The translations under genes were made by a program, and so were the position numbers. Shown here one piece after another: positions 1 to 8,463 of a stretch of 64,000 nucleotides of DNA (position 1 is the stretch's first letter; each line of letters opens with the position of its first letter). The notes under the pieces are model-generated. The model worked only from the letters and a program-made list of their open reading frames with translations, was not told where the DNA came from and searched no databases. Origin of the DNA: Streptomyces bambusae (GTDB lineage Bacteria > Actinomycetota > Actinomycetes > Streptomycetales > Streptomycetaceae); contig NZ_JAJAUZ010000018.1 of NCBI RefSeq assembly GCF_020532645.1, positions 1 to 64,000 on the forward strand. The letters are read 5' to 3'.

Positions 1-32
1 CGGGGCTGTTCCCCCACCCCGCCCCTTCCCGA

Positions 33-376
33 ACCGGGGCTCCGCCCCGGACCCCGGTCCTCAAACGCCGGACGGGCTGAGAGATTCGGGGCTCCGCCCC
101 AGACCCCGCGCCTCAATCGCCGGACGGGCTGAGAGATTCGGGGCTCCGCCCGGGACCCCGCGCCGCAAACGCCGGCGAGGCCGGAGTGGCCGCCTCCAGG
201 CCGCGGGCAAAGTCCGGGCAGGGGAAAATCAAGCCCGTCCGGCGATTGAGGACCAGGGGTGTGGGGGCGGAGCCCCTGCAAAGGAGGCCCCTCAGCAGGC
301 CGACCCCGCAAGGGGCGACATCGGAGCCCGTCCGGCGCTTGAGGACCGGGGTACGGGGCGGAGCCCCGGTCTTGGG
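33..376. repeat. Cluster of five dispersed GC-rich repeat copies
   Basis: This gene-free stretch holds three forward copies (starting near 35, 89 and 139) and two reverse copies (near 232 and 326) of the repeat that recurs through the window. A forward copy reads GGGGCTCCGCCCC, then about ACCCCGCGCC, then TCAAACGCCGG and a GGGCTG tail. The first 13 bases form a hairpin. The first 30 bases of the window also match the hairpin arm at 38224-38245. No open reading frame here looks real, because the translations are low-complexity Pro/Arg/Gly. Confidence 0.8.
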
Positions 377-402
377 CCCCGCCAAGTCCAAGCCCGGCCG
401 GG

Positions 403-672
403 CTACGGGGCTGCGCGCCGTTTGGGGCGGCGGAGGCCGGATTCCGTGAGGCGGCGTACGAGCTCCTTGCTGCCGACCTCGACCGCCCCCGCCGACACCG
501 CATCCGCATACCGGTACGACGGCACGTCGTAGTGATCCCCGTCGAACGCCCGCTCCGGCGCCCCGATCAACGCCGCAAACGCATGCAGCTCCTCGAACGA
601 AACATCACTGACCAGGTGCGACCACATCCGCCCGTGCCCCGGCCAATTCGGCGGATCGATGTACAGCGTCAT
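403..672 (-). CDS. DUF4031 domain protein
   Basis: Small protein of 89 residues matching the DUF4031 family. It starts [15 protein letters not shown] and carries the family's conserved stretches: [37 protein letters not shown] and ELVRRL near the C-terminus. The function of the family is not known, and the conserved His and Asp residues only suggest a metal or phosphate site. It lies 7 bp downstream of the 680-1051 gene on the same strand, so the two are probably co-transcribed. The last residues are Arg-rich and run into the repeat cluster. Identity as DUF4031 is from sequence recall. Confidence 0.85.
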   Translation of the reverse strand: MTLYIDPPNWPGHGRMWSHLVSDVSFEELHAFAALIGAPERAFDGDHYDVPSYRYADAVSAGAVEVGSKELVRRLTESGLRRPKRRAAP

Positions 673-679
673 CCGGCGA

Positions 680-1051
680 TCACCGCCCGAACACCCCTCC
701 CAGCGCCCCCACGGACGCCACCTTCACCCCCGCCTTCCCGCACACCCAATGCGGATCCGGCCCCAACTCCGGCTCCACATCCAGCGCATGCGGATCCCCG
801 TGCGCACACACCGGGCACAGCGGCCAGCGCCCGTACTTCTCCAGCAGCGCGTCCTGGACGTCCTGGGCGATCAGCCCGGCCAGGTAGTCGACGCCCTCCG
901 GCCACTGCTCCACCCACCACCGGCGGTGCACGACCGAATCCTCGACGAGCGTCACGACATCGGCATCGGCGACCTCGCCCGCTACGAGGTCGGCGAGTAC
1001 CAGGGCACGGGCGGCATGCAGCGCCTTCTCCAACGGGGTCGCGTGGTCCAT
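680..1051 (-). CDS. Hypothetical protein with CxxC/WC zinc-like motif
   Basis: Protein of 123 residues when begun at [11 protein letters not shown]; a start 9 codons further upstream is possible, and neither has a clear ribosome-binding site. The N-terminal two thirds look helical and acidic. The C-terminal third has [13 protein letters not shown] followed about 17 residues later by HWVCG, a spacing compatible with a small zinc-binding knuckle. Close homologues beside DUF4031 genes are, from memory, common in Streptomyces, but no function is assigned. The 7-bp gap to the DUF4031 gene suggests one transcript. Confidence 0.7.
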   Translation of the reverse strand: MDHATPLEKALHAARALVLADLVAGEVADADVVTLVEDSVVHRRWWVEQWPEGVDYLAGLIAQDVQDALLEKYGRWPLCPVCAHGDPHALDVEPELGPDPHWVCGKAGVKVASVGALGGVFGR

Positions 1052-1242
1052 GGGCCCATTTTCACCCCGAGGGGCCATTGGGGCGAAGACCCCCCTTTCC
1101 CCGGTACGAGAGATCCGGTGCCCGTCTCGGCTTGTGGCGCGTTGACGCCCGGATCGGCCGGAAAATACGGTTCTGTGGTGCCCCCGGGGCGTACGGACAC
1201 CACCCCCGGGGACGTGCCACGCCGCCTCACGTCAGGACGCGT

Positions 1243-2160
1243 ATGTACACCGAACTCCGCGCTCAGCTCGACGCCCTCACCACCGAGGCGGTCCGGCCCG
1301 AACTCGCCGAGATCGACCGGTGGTCCACGCTGGACATCGCCCGCACCATGAACGCCGAGGACGCCGGGGTCCCGGCCGCCGTCGCCGCGCAGCTCCCGCA
1401 GATCGCCGCCGCGATCGACGCCGTCGCGGAACGGATGGCGGACGGGGGGCGGCTGCTCTACGCCGGGGCGGGCACGGCCGGACGGATGGGCGTGCTGGAC
1501 GCGAGCGAGTGCCCGCCGACCTTCAACACCGACCCCGCGCAGGTCGTCGGGCTGATCGCCGGCGGGCCGGAGGCGATGGTCCGGGCGGTGGAGGGGGCGG
1601 AGGATTCGGCGGAACTGGCGGCGGCGGATCTGGCGGGGCTGGACCTGACCCCCGCCGACACGGTCGTCGGCATCTCGGCCTCCGGCCGTACGCCCTACGC
1701 CGTCGGGGCGGTCCGGTACGCGCGGGAGGCGGGGGCCCTCACCATCGGGCTCGCCTGCAACGCGGGCAGCGAGCTGGGGGCTGCCGCGGAGCACGGCATC
1801 GAGGTGGTCGTCGGGCCGGAGGTCCTGTCCGGCTCCACCCGGCTCAAGGCGGGCACGGCCCAGAAGCTCGTCCTGAACATGCTGTCCACCATCACGATGA
1901 TCCGCCTCGGCAAGACGTACGGGAACCTGATGGTCGACGTCCGCGCCACGAACGAGAAGCTGCGCGCTCGTGCGCGGCGGATCGTCGCGCAGGCGACGGG
2001 CGCCTCGCCGGAGGCCGTCGAATCGGCCCTGGCCGCCGCCTCCGGCGAGGTGAAACCGGCGATCCTCATCCTCCTGGCGGGCGTCGACGCCCCCGAGGCG
2101 ACCCGCCTCCTCTCCGCCGCCTCCGGCCACCTCCGCCAAGCCGTTCCCCCACGCCCCTGA
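1243..2160 (+). CDS. murQ: N-acetylmuramic acid 6-phosphate etherase
   Basis: MurQ cleaves the lactyl ether of MurNAc-6-phosphate to give GlcNAc-6-phosphate and D-lactate, a cytoplasmic step of peptidoglycan recycling. The 305-residue protein is the usual family length. It has the SIS-fold signature [20 protein letters not shown] near residues 75-95, the second SIS motif [12 protein letters not shown], the [11 protein letters not shown] segment and the [14 protein letters not shown] segment. The ATG start gives the normal MurQ N-terminus, while the open frame running upstream to 532 is Pro/Arg-rich noise. It precedes a PTS permease on the same strand, so import and etherase are probably paired. 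The product GlcNAc-6-P would feed NagA, which is also in this window. Confidence 0.95.
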   Translation: MYTELRAQLDALTTEAVRPELAEIDRWSTLDIARTMNAEDAGVPAAVAAQLPQIAAAIDAVAERMADGGRLLYAGAGTAGRMGVLDASECPPTFNTDPAQVVGLIAGGPEAMVRAVEGAEDSAELAAADLAGLDLTPADTVVGISASGRTPYAVGAVRYAREAGALTIGLACNAGSELGAAAEHGIEVVVGPEVLSGSTRLKAGTAQKLVLNMLSTITMIRLGKTYGNLMVDVRATNEKLRARARRIVAQATGASPEAVESALAAASGEVKPAILILLAGVDAPEATRLLSAASGHLRQAVPPRP

Positions 2161-2185
2161 CTCAGCCGGGCCCCAACCCCCGGGG

Positions 2186-2559
2186 CTCGCCCCAGACCCC
2201 GCGCCTCAAACGCCGGCGCGGCTGGAGGTCGGACGGGCTGGGCGTCGCGGCGGAGCCAAAAACCCCGGGGCTCCGCCCCGCACCCCGCGCCTCAAACGCC
2301 GGCGAGGCTGGATTTTTCCCCCGCAGCGTCCAGCCCGCAGGCAAAGTCCCGGCCGGGCAAACTCCAGCCCGTCCGGCGCTTGAGGCGCGGGATCCGGGGC
2401 GGAGCCCCACAACCAGCCCCGCCGGCGTTTGAGGCGCAGGGTCAGGGGCGGAGCCCCACAACCAGCCCCGCCGGCGTTTGAGGGGCAGGGTCAGGGGCGG
2501 AGCCCCACAACCAGCCCCGCCGGCGTTTGAGGCGCGGGGAACGGGGCGGAGCCCCGAAT
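2186..2559. repeat. Repeat cluster with 4 x 49-bp tandem array
   Basis: The 448-bp gap between murQ and the PTS gene is filled by the dispersed repeat. There are two forward copies (from about 2186 and 2268), then four reverse copies beginning at 2364, 2413, 2462 and 2511. The four reverse units are exactly 49 bp apart and differ at only a few positions, so they form a true tandem array. Each unit runs from CCAGCCC through TTGAGG to GGGGCGGAGCCCC. No promoter is obvious; the PTS start follows about 50 bp after the last unit. Confidence 0.9.
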
Positions 2560-2608
2560 CTTGAGCCGCGCCGTCCCCCCACCCGCACAAACACAAGGCA
2601 CGGACCCC

Positions 2609-4060
2609 ATGGACCCCCACCACGACACCGCCGCCGCGATCCTCCCCCTGGTCGGCGGAGCCGGAAACGTACAGGCAGTGGCCCACTGCATGACCCGCCT
2701 CCGCCTCACCCTCCACGACCGCACCCTCGTCCGGGACGACGCGCTCCGCGCCCTCCCCGCCGTCCTCGGCGTCGTCGAAGACGACACGTACCAGATCGTC
2801 CTCGGTCCGGGACGGGTCACCCACGTCACCCAAGCCTTCGAAGCCCTCCTCGCAGAGGAAGCCCACAGAACGACCGCCACCACCCTCGCCGCCCACGGCA
2901 CCGCCCTCCGCCAAGCGCAGAAGACCAAGAACGCCACCCCCCTCAAGCTCCTCCTCCGCCGCATCGCGAACGTCTTCGTCCCCCTCATCCCCGCCCTCAT
3001 CGGCTGCGGCATCATCGCCGGCCTCAACGGCCTCCTGATCAACTCCGGCGCACTCCCCGGCGTCGTCCCCGCCCTCGCCGCGATTGCCTCCGGCTTCATG
3101 TCGCTGATCGCCGTCTTCGTCGGCTACAACACCGCGAAGGAGTTCGGCGGCACGCCGGTGCTCGGCGGGGCGGTGGCCGCCGTGATCGTGTTCCCGGGGG
3201 TCGCGAAGATCGAGGCGTTCGGGCATCCGCTCGTTCCGGGGCAGGGCGGGGTGCTCGGGGCGCTCGCCGCCGCCCTGCTCGCCGTACAGGTCGAGAAGTG
3301 GTGCCGGCGCCGCGTCCCGGAGGCCCTGGACGTGCTGGTCACGCCGACGCTCACGGTCCTCGTATCCGGCCTGGCCACCCTGTACGGCCTGATGTACGTC
3401 GCCGGCGAGGTCTCCCGCGCCATCGGCTCGTTCGCGAACCGGCTCCTCGACACCGGCGGCGCCCCCGCCGGCCTGGTCCTCGGCGGGCTCTTCCTGCCGC
3501 TGGTGATGCTCGGCCTGCACCAGGCCCTGATCCCCATCCACGCCACGCTCATCGAGCAGCAGGGCCACACCGTCCTGCTCCCGATCCTCGCGATGGCCGG
3601 CGCCGGCCAGGTCGGCGCGGCCCTCGCCGTCTACGCCCGGCTCCCCCGCAACCCCTCGATCCGCCGCACGATCCGCTCGGCCCTCCCCCCGGGCCTGCTC
3701 GGTGTCGGCGAACCGCTGATCTACGGCGTCTCGCTCCCCCTCGGCCGCCCGTTCGTCACGGCGTGCGCGGGCGGCGCGGCGGGCGGCGCGTTCGTGGGCC
3801 TGTTCCACCAGCTCGGCACCTCGTTCGGCGCCACCGCCATCGGCCCGTCCGGCTGGGCGCTGTTCCCCCTCCTGAACGGCTCCGCCGGCCTCCTCACCAC
3901 CACCGCCCTCTACGCCGGCGGCCTCCTCACCGGCTACGCAACGGGCTTCCTCGCCACCTACTTCTTCGGCTTCACCCCCCAGATGCTGTCCGACCTCAAC
4001 CCGGCCGCCCCCACCAACCCCACGCCCGATCCGGACGAGCAGCAGCCCGTGCGTGCGTGA
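2609..4060 (+). CDS. PTS glucose-family EIIBC permease, probably MurNAc
   Basis: Membrane permease of 483 residues with an N-terminal EIIB domain and a C-terminal EIIC domain. The phospho-accepting cysteine is in VAHCMTRLRLTL near residue 28. After a linker around residues 85-110, EIIC begins at the LIPALIGCGIIAGL helix, and about ten hydrophobic segments follow, with the family stretch GVGEPLIYGVSLPLGRP. There is no EIIA domain, as in the MurP type, so a separate EIIA must supply phosphate. The chosen ATG sits 16 codons inside a longer frame whose upstream part is repeat-derived. Adjacency to murQ makes MurNAc the likeliest substrate; another amino sugar or a glucoside is possible. Confidence 0.82.
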   Translation: MDPHHDTAAAILPLVGGAGNVQAVAHCMTRLRLTLHDRTLVRDDALRALPAVLGVVEDDTYQIVLGPGRVTHVTQAFEALLAEEAHRTTATTLAAHGTALRQAQKTKNATPLKLLLRRIANVFVPLIPALIGCGIIAGLNGLLINSGALPGVVPALAAIASGFMSLIAVFVGYNTAKEFGGTPVLGGAVAAVIVFPGVAKIEAFGHPLVPGQGGVLGALAAALLAVQVEKWCRRRVPEALDVLVTPTLTVLVSGLATLYGLMYVAGEVSRAIGSFANRLLDTGGAPAGLVLGGLFLPLVMLGLHQALIPIHATLIEQQGHTVLLPILAMAGAGQVGAALAVYARLPRNPSIRRTIRSALPPGLLGVGEPLIYGVSLPLGRPFVTACAGGAAGGAFVGLFHQLGTSFGATAIGPSGWALFPLLNGSAGLLTTTALYAGGLLTGYATGFLATYFFGFTPQMLSDLNPAAPTNPTPDPDEQQPVRA

Positions 4061-4396
4061 TCACAGCGCCCCGTCCAGGAACGCCCGGACCCCCGCCTCG
4101 TCCACCGCCTCCGTCGTGCGGGCAACCTCCGTGCCGTCCTTCAGCAGCACGAAGGTGGGGGCGCCGAGGACGGCCATACGCTTCACGGTCTCCGGGCAGC
4201 GGACGATGTCGGTGCGGACGACCGCGACCCGGCCCGCATACGCGCGGGCCAGGTCGCGTACGACCGGCTCCAGGGTCTTGCAGGGGGCGGACCAGACGCC
4301 CCAGAAGAAGGCGAGGACCGGCTGACCGGGCAGGTGCGCCAGGACGAAGTCGAACTCCGCGTCCTCCTTCGGGTGGTGCACTCCGACTGCTGCCAT
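4061..4396 (-). CDS. Thioredoxin-fold protein with one active-site cysteine
   Basis: Protein of 111 residues with a clear thioredoxin fold: FFWGVWSAPCKTLEPVVRDLA at the active site, the VAVVRTDIVRCPET strand, and the cis-proline segment VLGAPTFVLLKDG. The usual WCGPCK is WSAPCK here, so the nucleophilic first cysteine is missing and only the resolving cysteine remains. A further cysteine lies about 28 residues downstream. It cannot act as a standard dithiol reductase and may be a monothiol, chaperone-like or redox-binding variant. Its stop codon abuts the PTS stop, so the two genes converge with no space for a terminator. Confidence 0.85.
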   Translation of the reverse strand: MAAVGVHHPKEDAEFDFVLAHLPGQPVLAFFWGVWSAPCKTLEPVVRDLARAYAGRVAVVRTDIVRCPETVKRMAVLGAPTFVLLKDGTEVARTTEAVDEAGVRAFLDGAL

Positions 4397-4478
4397 GCGG
4401 CTCTCTCCTCCGTGTCACGGCCGACCGAACGACCGGCCGCCGCCCCCATCCTCCCCCGGCGAGGCCCCCGCCCACGGC

Positions 4479-5921
4479 TCAGCGGGTCGTCGGGTTCACC
4501 CGCACCGGCGCCTTGTCGTTCGCGAAGTTCTGGTCCTCGTTGTCGTCCGTGAACAGCCGCGTCGAAAACGAGCCGGAAACGTTCTTGAGCGTCCGGTCCA
4601 GCTTCAGCGTGAAGGTGTACGAGAACTCCTCGCGCGGCTTCACGTAGCTCCGGCCGCCCGGCGGGACCGCCGCGCACCAGTGGTACTTCACGGTGCCGTC
4701 CGCCCGCTTGACCACCGTGCACGCGGGGTCGGCCTTGACCACCGTGACGCCCTTCGGCAGCTTCAGAATCCCCTGGGCCTTCTGCGCCGAGAAGTACGCG
4801 GGGCCGTGGTTGCGCAGCTTGACCGTGGCCTTCACCGTGTCGCCGGCCTTGCCCCGCACGGTGGTCCCCACCGTGCCGAAGTCCGCCCCCGCGCCCGCCA
4901 CGAAGAGCGACCCGGAGTAGTGGCTGTTGTAGGGGTTCACGTCCCGGCCGTGCTCACCGATCTGCTGCGGCGCGGCCACGGGCACCTGCGTGGCGGTCAG
5001 CTCGGGTCCGGCGCCCTGGCGGGCCTTGTGCGCGTCCTGACGCCAGATCCTGCGGTGTTCCGCGTTGTCCTCGTCCACCCTGATCTCGAAGTACTCCCAG
5101 GAACTGGTCCACTCGGCGACGCGCATCGCGACCGGGGTGGCCACCCTGTAGGTCTTGCCGGGCCGGAAGACGCCCTTGATGCGGCACTGGTAGGTGTTCA
5201 CGGTGTCGACGTCGCTCGTCGGGCGGCCCCGCATCGAGCCGACGCGGTAGGAGCAGTTCCGGTGGTTTCCGCCCAGCTGGATGCCATACGTGGCCTCCGC
5301 CGTCAGGAGGACGTCGGTGACGGGCTCGGTGCCCTTGTTGGTGAAGGTGAACGGCAGCGGGATCTTCGCGCCGGGCTTCTGCTTCTCCTTGTGCTTGGGC
5401 ATCGTCAGGGCGAGGTCGGGGCCGCCGGCCTCGACCGTCGTGGTGACGGGCTCCACGGTGCGCCCGGGTGCGGTGACCGACACCGTCACGGCGCCCTTGT
5501 CGCCGACCTTGGCGCCGGGCAGGGTCCACAGGGCGATCGTGGCCATCTGGCCGTCGGCGGTGCCCTCGCGGATCAGGCCGAACTCCGGCTTGCAGGTGAT
5601 CTTGGTGCCGGTGGCCTTGCAGTAGCGCGAGTCGGGCTCGTCGAACTCCGCCCTGATGAAGCCGGCCACGCCCGCGAGGTCGGCGGTGACGGTGTACCCG
5701 CCACGGACCTCCGGACCCGGGTTGTTATAGCGGATCTCCAGCCTCCGCCAGCCGCCGAGACCCACGTTCACGGGCGACGAGGTGAGCTTGATGACCGGGT
5801 GGGCCGAAGAGGAAGCGGCGGCCGGGACGGCGGAGGCGGCCGGCTCGGCGGCCGAGACCGGCGCCGTCAGCGCAAGGGCCGCCAGACCGGCCACGGCCGG
5901 CAGGAGGAGACGAGTCTTCAT
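4479..5921 (-). CDS. Secreted protein with Ig-like (DUF11-type) repeats
   Basis: Exported protein of 480 residues. The N-terminus MKTRLLLPAVAGLAALALTAPVSAA is a textbook Sec signal peptide, with cleavage expected after about residue 24. The rest is built from beta-rich Ig-like modules containing the phrases LRNHGPAYF, FTNKGTEPVTDVLLTAEA and VTVVKADPACTV, typical of DUF11/CARDB-like adhesive modules. Paired cysteines (SRYCKATGTKITCKPE, NCSYR with YQCRI, DPACTV with YHWCA) suggest one disulfide per module. No catalytic residues, LPXTG anchor or propeller repeats are visible. A role in the cell envelope or extracellular matrix is inferred only from this architecture. Confidence 0.75.
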   Translation of the reverse strand: MKTRLLLPAVAGLAALALTAPVSAAEPAASAVPAAASSSAHPVIKLTSSPVNVGLGGWRRLEIRYNNPGPEVRGGYTVTADLAGVAGFIRAEFDEPDSRYCKATGTKITCKPEFGLIREGTADGQMATIALWTLPGAKVGDKGAVTVSVTAPGRTVEPVTTTVEAGGPDLALTMPKHKEKQKPGAKIPLPFTFTNKGTEPVTDVLLTAEATYGIQLGGNHRNCSYRVGSMRGRPTSDVDTVNTYQCRIKGVFRPGKTYRVATPVAMRVAEWTSSWEYFEIRVDEDNAEHRRIWRQDAHKARQGAGPELTATQVPVAAPQQIGEHGRDVNPYNSHYSGSLFVAGAGADFGTVGTTVRGKAGDTVKATVKLRNHGPAYFSAQKAQGILKLPKGVTVVKADPACTVVKRADGTVKYHWCAAVPPGGRSYVKPREEFSYTFTLKLDRTLKNVSGSFSTRLFTDDNEDQNFANDKAPVRVNPTTR

Positions 5922-6057
5922 GCCCGGTTCGACCGGTTCGGCCCACCGGACGTTGTACGTCCCGTGATCACGAAACGAAGACGACTAACGGACCGTCTGC
6001 TTCCGTCCACAGCACGGCATCAGCCCCGTTACGCAGGGGGGCCGAAGGCCCACCCCC

Positions 6058-6924
6058 GTGGAGCCTTCGGCCATCCTTGACCCGGACGTGACGAACATCC
6101 GGGGGATTCCGCAGATGCCGCAGCAGTGGGAAACGAGTGCCGCAGATCCGCAGCAGGCGCTGAGGGAAGCCGCCTGGCACCTCGGTGAGCTGGCGAACCG
6201 GCTCACGGCCGGAGCGGACTCTCTCGCCCGCGCCGACAAGATCCCGCAGCCGCCGTGCGACGACCCCGGGTTCAGCTACGTACACGGCAAGCCGGAAATA
6301 CTCGCTGCCATGCAGGACCACCTGGACGCCGCGCAGACGGAGATCCTGACCGCCCAGCCGGAGGGCCCCCGCCCGGGCGCGGTCCTGCAAGCGGCTCTGG
6401 AGGCCGTCCGCGGGCGGATCTCCGCCGGTGTCGCGATGCGCACGCTCTACCAGCACAGCACCCGTTTCGACGAGGCCACCAAGGACTACGTCCGCACGGC
6501 CACGGCGTACGGCGCCCAGATCCGCACCCTGGACGAGTTCTTCGACCGCCTGATCATCGTGGACCGCAGGACCGCGTTCCTGCCGGCCAACGCCGACCGT
6601 TCGATCGCCGCCGTCGTCACCGAGCCCGCCGTCGTCCGCTTCCTCACCGACACGTTCGAACGGGCCTGGGACCGCGCGGCCCCGCACCCCTTCGTTCCCG
6701 TACGCGCCGCCGAAGCCGCCGCCGACGTGGTCCCGGCGATCCGGGAGGCCATCGTCAAACTCCTCGCCGAGGGCCGCTCCGATCGTGAGATAGCCCGCCG
6801 GCTGGGACTGAGCCTGCGGTCACTCCAGTCACACGTCTCCCACCTGAAAACGGAGTACGGCGCCGAACACCGCTTCCAACTGGGCTTCCTCATCGGCCGC
6901 GAGAGCGCGTCCCCCAGCCGGTGA
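6058..6924 (+). CDS. LuxR-family transcriptional regulator
   Basis: Protein of 288 residues ending in a LuxR-type helix-turn-helix: IVKLLAEGRSDREIARRLGLSLRSLQSHVSHLKTEYG near residues 230-270. The central part (about 70-220) resembles the TrmB/phospholipase-D-like sensor segment often attached to such domains in Streptomyces: EILTAQPEGPRPGAVLQ, VAMRTLYQHSTRFD, and a FDRLIIVDRRTAFLP stretch. There is no response-regulator receiver domain. The GTG start is the first in frame and follows a G-rich stretch with a plausible ribosome-binding site. Its targets are unknown and it has no obvious operon partner. Confidence 0.8.
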   Translation: MEPSAILDPDVTNIRGIPQMPQQWETSAADPQQALREAAWHLGELANRLTAGADSLARADKIPQPPCDDPGFSYVHGKPEILAAMQDHLDAAQTEILTAQPEGPRPGAVLQAALEAVRGRISAGVAMRTLYQHSTRFDEATKDYVRTATAYGAQIRTLDEFFDRLIIVDRRTAFLPANADRSIAAVVTEPAVVRFLTDTFERAWDRAAPHPFVPVRAAEAAADVVPAIREAIVKLLAEGRSDREIARRLGLSLRSLQSHVSHLKTEYGAEHRFQLGFLIGRESASPSR

Positions 6925-6963
6925 CCGCCGTCCCCGGCCACACCCCGACTCTGCCACCGGCCC

Positions 6964-7245
6964 TCACTCCCGTACCACTGCCGCGATGCCTCGGGTCGCC
7001 GCATTGCACACATCCCGGGGGTCTGCTGCGGTACGCCGCACCGCGCGCAGGGTGGCGGCGAGCTGGGCGGCGGTCGCGGGGTTGCACCGGCCGAGGTCGA
7101 TGAGCGGACGCGGGTCGTTCCCGGCGCTCGACACCGGGTCCAGCCGTACGGATGGCAACGCGATGCCCGCCTCCACCAGCTCGGTCCGCAGCTCCCCCAG
7201 CACCTCTTCCGCCAGCCGCATCCTGGCCGCCCAGTCCGTACCCAT
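6964..7245 (-). CDS. Small conserved protein divergent from the XRE gene
   Basis: Protein of 93 residues, mostly helical, preceded by an excellent ribosome-binding site (AAAGGAGAGG). It has no recognised domain. It is transcribed away from the XRE-DUF5753-DUF397 gene, with 129 bp between the two starts. From memory, small proteins of this kind often sit next to such regulators in Streptomyces. That makes it a candidate target or partner of the regulator, which is inference from position only. Confidence 0.65.
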   Translation of the reverse strand: MGTDWAARMRLAEEVLGELRTELVEAGIALPSVRLDPVSSAGNDPRPLIDLGRCNPATAAQLAATLRAVRRTAADPRDVCNAATRGIAAVVRE

Positions 7246-7374
7246 GCGCCTCTCCTTTCACTCCGCACTCTGAGTAGTGCGTTCACGCACACAGCGTGGC
7301 GGGCGCGACTACGGTGGGGCAGTGCGGCGGGGGCAACAACCCCAGGTGTTGGATGCAGCGTTGGGAGATCCCGA

Positions 7375-8403
7375 ATGCCGGAACCGCGCAAGATCGACCC
7401 CTCCCGGTCCCCACGGGCGTTCTACGGAGCCGAACTTCGGCACCACCGCGAGCGGGCAGGGCTCACCCAGCAGGAGTTGGGCGAGGCGCTGTACGTGAGC
7501 GGCTCGTTCATCGGCCAACTGGAGGCTGGCACCAGGCGAGTTCAGGAGGAGTACGCCCGCCGCTTGGACGAAGTGCTGGACGCGAACGGGTTCTTCGTCC
7601 GGAACCTGGCGGCCGGGCAGACCTCTCGCTACCCGGATCACTTCGCGGACGTGGTCGAGCGGGAGGGCGAGGCCAACGAGATCCACGAGTACGCCCCGAT
7701 ACTCGTGCCTGGACTGCTCCAGACCGCCGATTACGCCCGGGCCGTCTTCCGTACGGCCAATCCAACCTGGCCACCGGACAAGATTGCTGAGAATGTCGAT
7801 GCTCGGCTTGCACGGGCCCGCATTCTCGACGGTGAGGGCGCGGCGCTGGTGTGGGTGGTCCTGGACGAGGCCGTCATCCGACGCCCAGTGGGCGGACATG
7901 CGGCCATGACGGCACAGTTGCGCCACATCGCAGACCTCAGCGTGCGCGGCCGGATCATCGTCCAGGTACTCCCCTACGCGGAGGGTGCACACGGCGCCAT
8001 GCAGGGCTCGGTGAAGCTGATGTCCTTCCCCGACGCGCCGTCGCTCGCCTACGTTCAAAGCATCGAAACAGGCCGGCTGTTGGACGACCCGCTCACGGTG
8101 GCCCAGTGCCGCCACCTCTACGATCTTGCAAGGGCCGCAGCCAAGTCCCCTGAACTATCCCTGGCCATGCTCGAAGCGGCAGCGGAGGCACACGAGATGC
8201 ACAACGACTACGACTTGAGCCAAGCCCACTGGCGCAAGGCCAGCTACAGCGGCGGCGACGGCGGCGACTGCGTGGAGGTCGCCACAGTCGAGGGTGTCGT
8301 GCCCGTCCGCGACTCCAAGCGCCGCGGTACCGGTCCGGTCGTCGTGTTCCGGGCCGCCGCGTGGGCGCCGTTCGTGCGGGCCGTCGGGGCCGGGGCGCTC
8401 TGA
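7375..8403 (+). CDS. XRE-family regulator (DUF5753) fused to DUF397
   Basis: A 342-residue protein joining two domains normally encoded by separate neighbouring genes in Streptomyces. Residues about 15-70 form an XRE helix-turn-helix (LTQQELGEALYVSGSFIGQLEAG). Residues about 85-270 form the DUF5753 ligand/partner domain (EYAPILVPGLLQTADYARAV, VLDEAVIRRPVGG, LPYAEGAHGAMQGS). Residues 275-342 are a complete DUF397 protein (HWRKASYSGGDGGDCVEVA, VPVRDSKR, FRAAAWAPFV). The family includes developmental regulators such as WhiJ. Usually the DUF397 protein acts with, or is countered by, the XRE protein. An in-frame ATG at codon 275 with its own ribosome-binding site may also give free DUF397. The frame is continuous, with no sign of sequencing damage. 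Confidence 0.9.
   Translation: MPEPRKIDPSRSPRAFYGAELRHHRERAGLTQQELGEALYVSGSFIGQLEAGTRRVQEEYARRLDEVLDANGFFVRNLAAGQTSRYPDHFADVVEREGEANEIHEYAPILVPGLLQTADYARAVFRTANPTWPPDKIAENVDARLARARILDGEGAALVWVVLDEAVIRRPVGGHAAMTAQLRHIADLSVRGRIIVQVLPYAEGAHGAMQGSVKLMSFPDAPSLAYVQSIETGRLLDDPLTVAQCRHLYDLARAAAKSPELSLAMLEAAAEAHEMHNDYDLSQAHWRKASYSGGDGGDCVEVATVEGVVPVRDSKRRGTGPVVVFRAAAWAPFVRAVGAGAL
8184..8199 (+). promoter_or_regulatory. Internal ribosome-binding site and ATG for DUF397 part
   Basis: Inside the XRE-DUF397 reading frame, GGAGG (8184-8188) is followed by 8 bases and then ATG (8197-8199), in frame at codon 275. Translation from here would give a 68-residue protein starting MHNDYDLSQAHWRKASYSGG, the normal length and start of a free-standing DUF397 protein. 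The Shine-Dalgarno match and spacing are seen directly; use of the site is inferred. Confidence 0.6.
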
Positions 8404-8413
8404 CCGGAGGCCG

Positions 8414-8435
8414 GCCCGGGGCTTGAGCCCCGGGC
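8414..8435 (+). terminator. Hairpin after the XRE-DUF397 gene
   Basis: Perfect 9-bp stem GCCCGGGGC / GCCCCGGGC with a TTGA loop, starting 11 bp after the stop codon. There is no U-tract, as is usual for Streptomyces terminators. Confidence 0.75.
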
Positions 8436-8463
8436 GGGACCGGCCGCCGCACACCCCGCCGGC

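Noticed and set aside
532..1242. N-terminal extension of murQ
   Set aside because: The upstream frame is Pro/Arg noise overlapping two better genes on the other strand. MurQ begins normally at 1243.
2364..2559. 49-bp tandem array as a possible CRISPR
   Set aside because: Units are contiguous with no unique spacers, and no cas genes are present.
2162..3808. 548-residue open frame antisense to the PTS gene
   Set aside because: The sequence is low-complexity Glu/Asp/Gly/Arg, its frame is the mirror of EIIBC coding bias, and part of it is repeat-derived.
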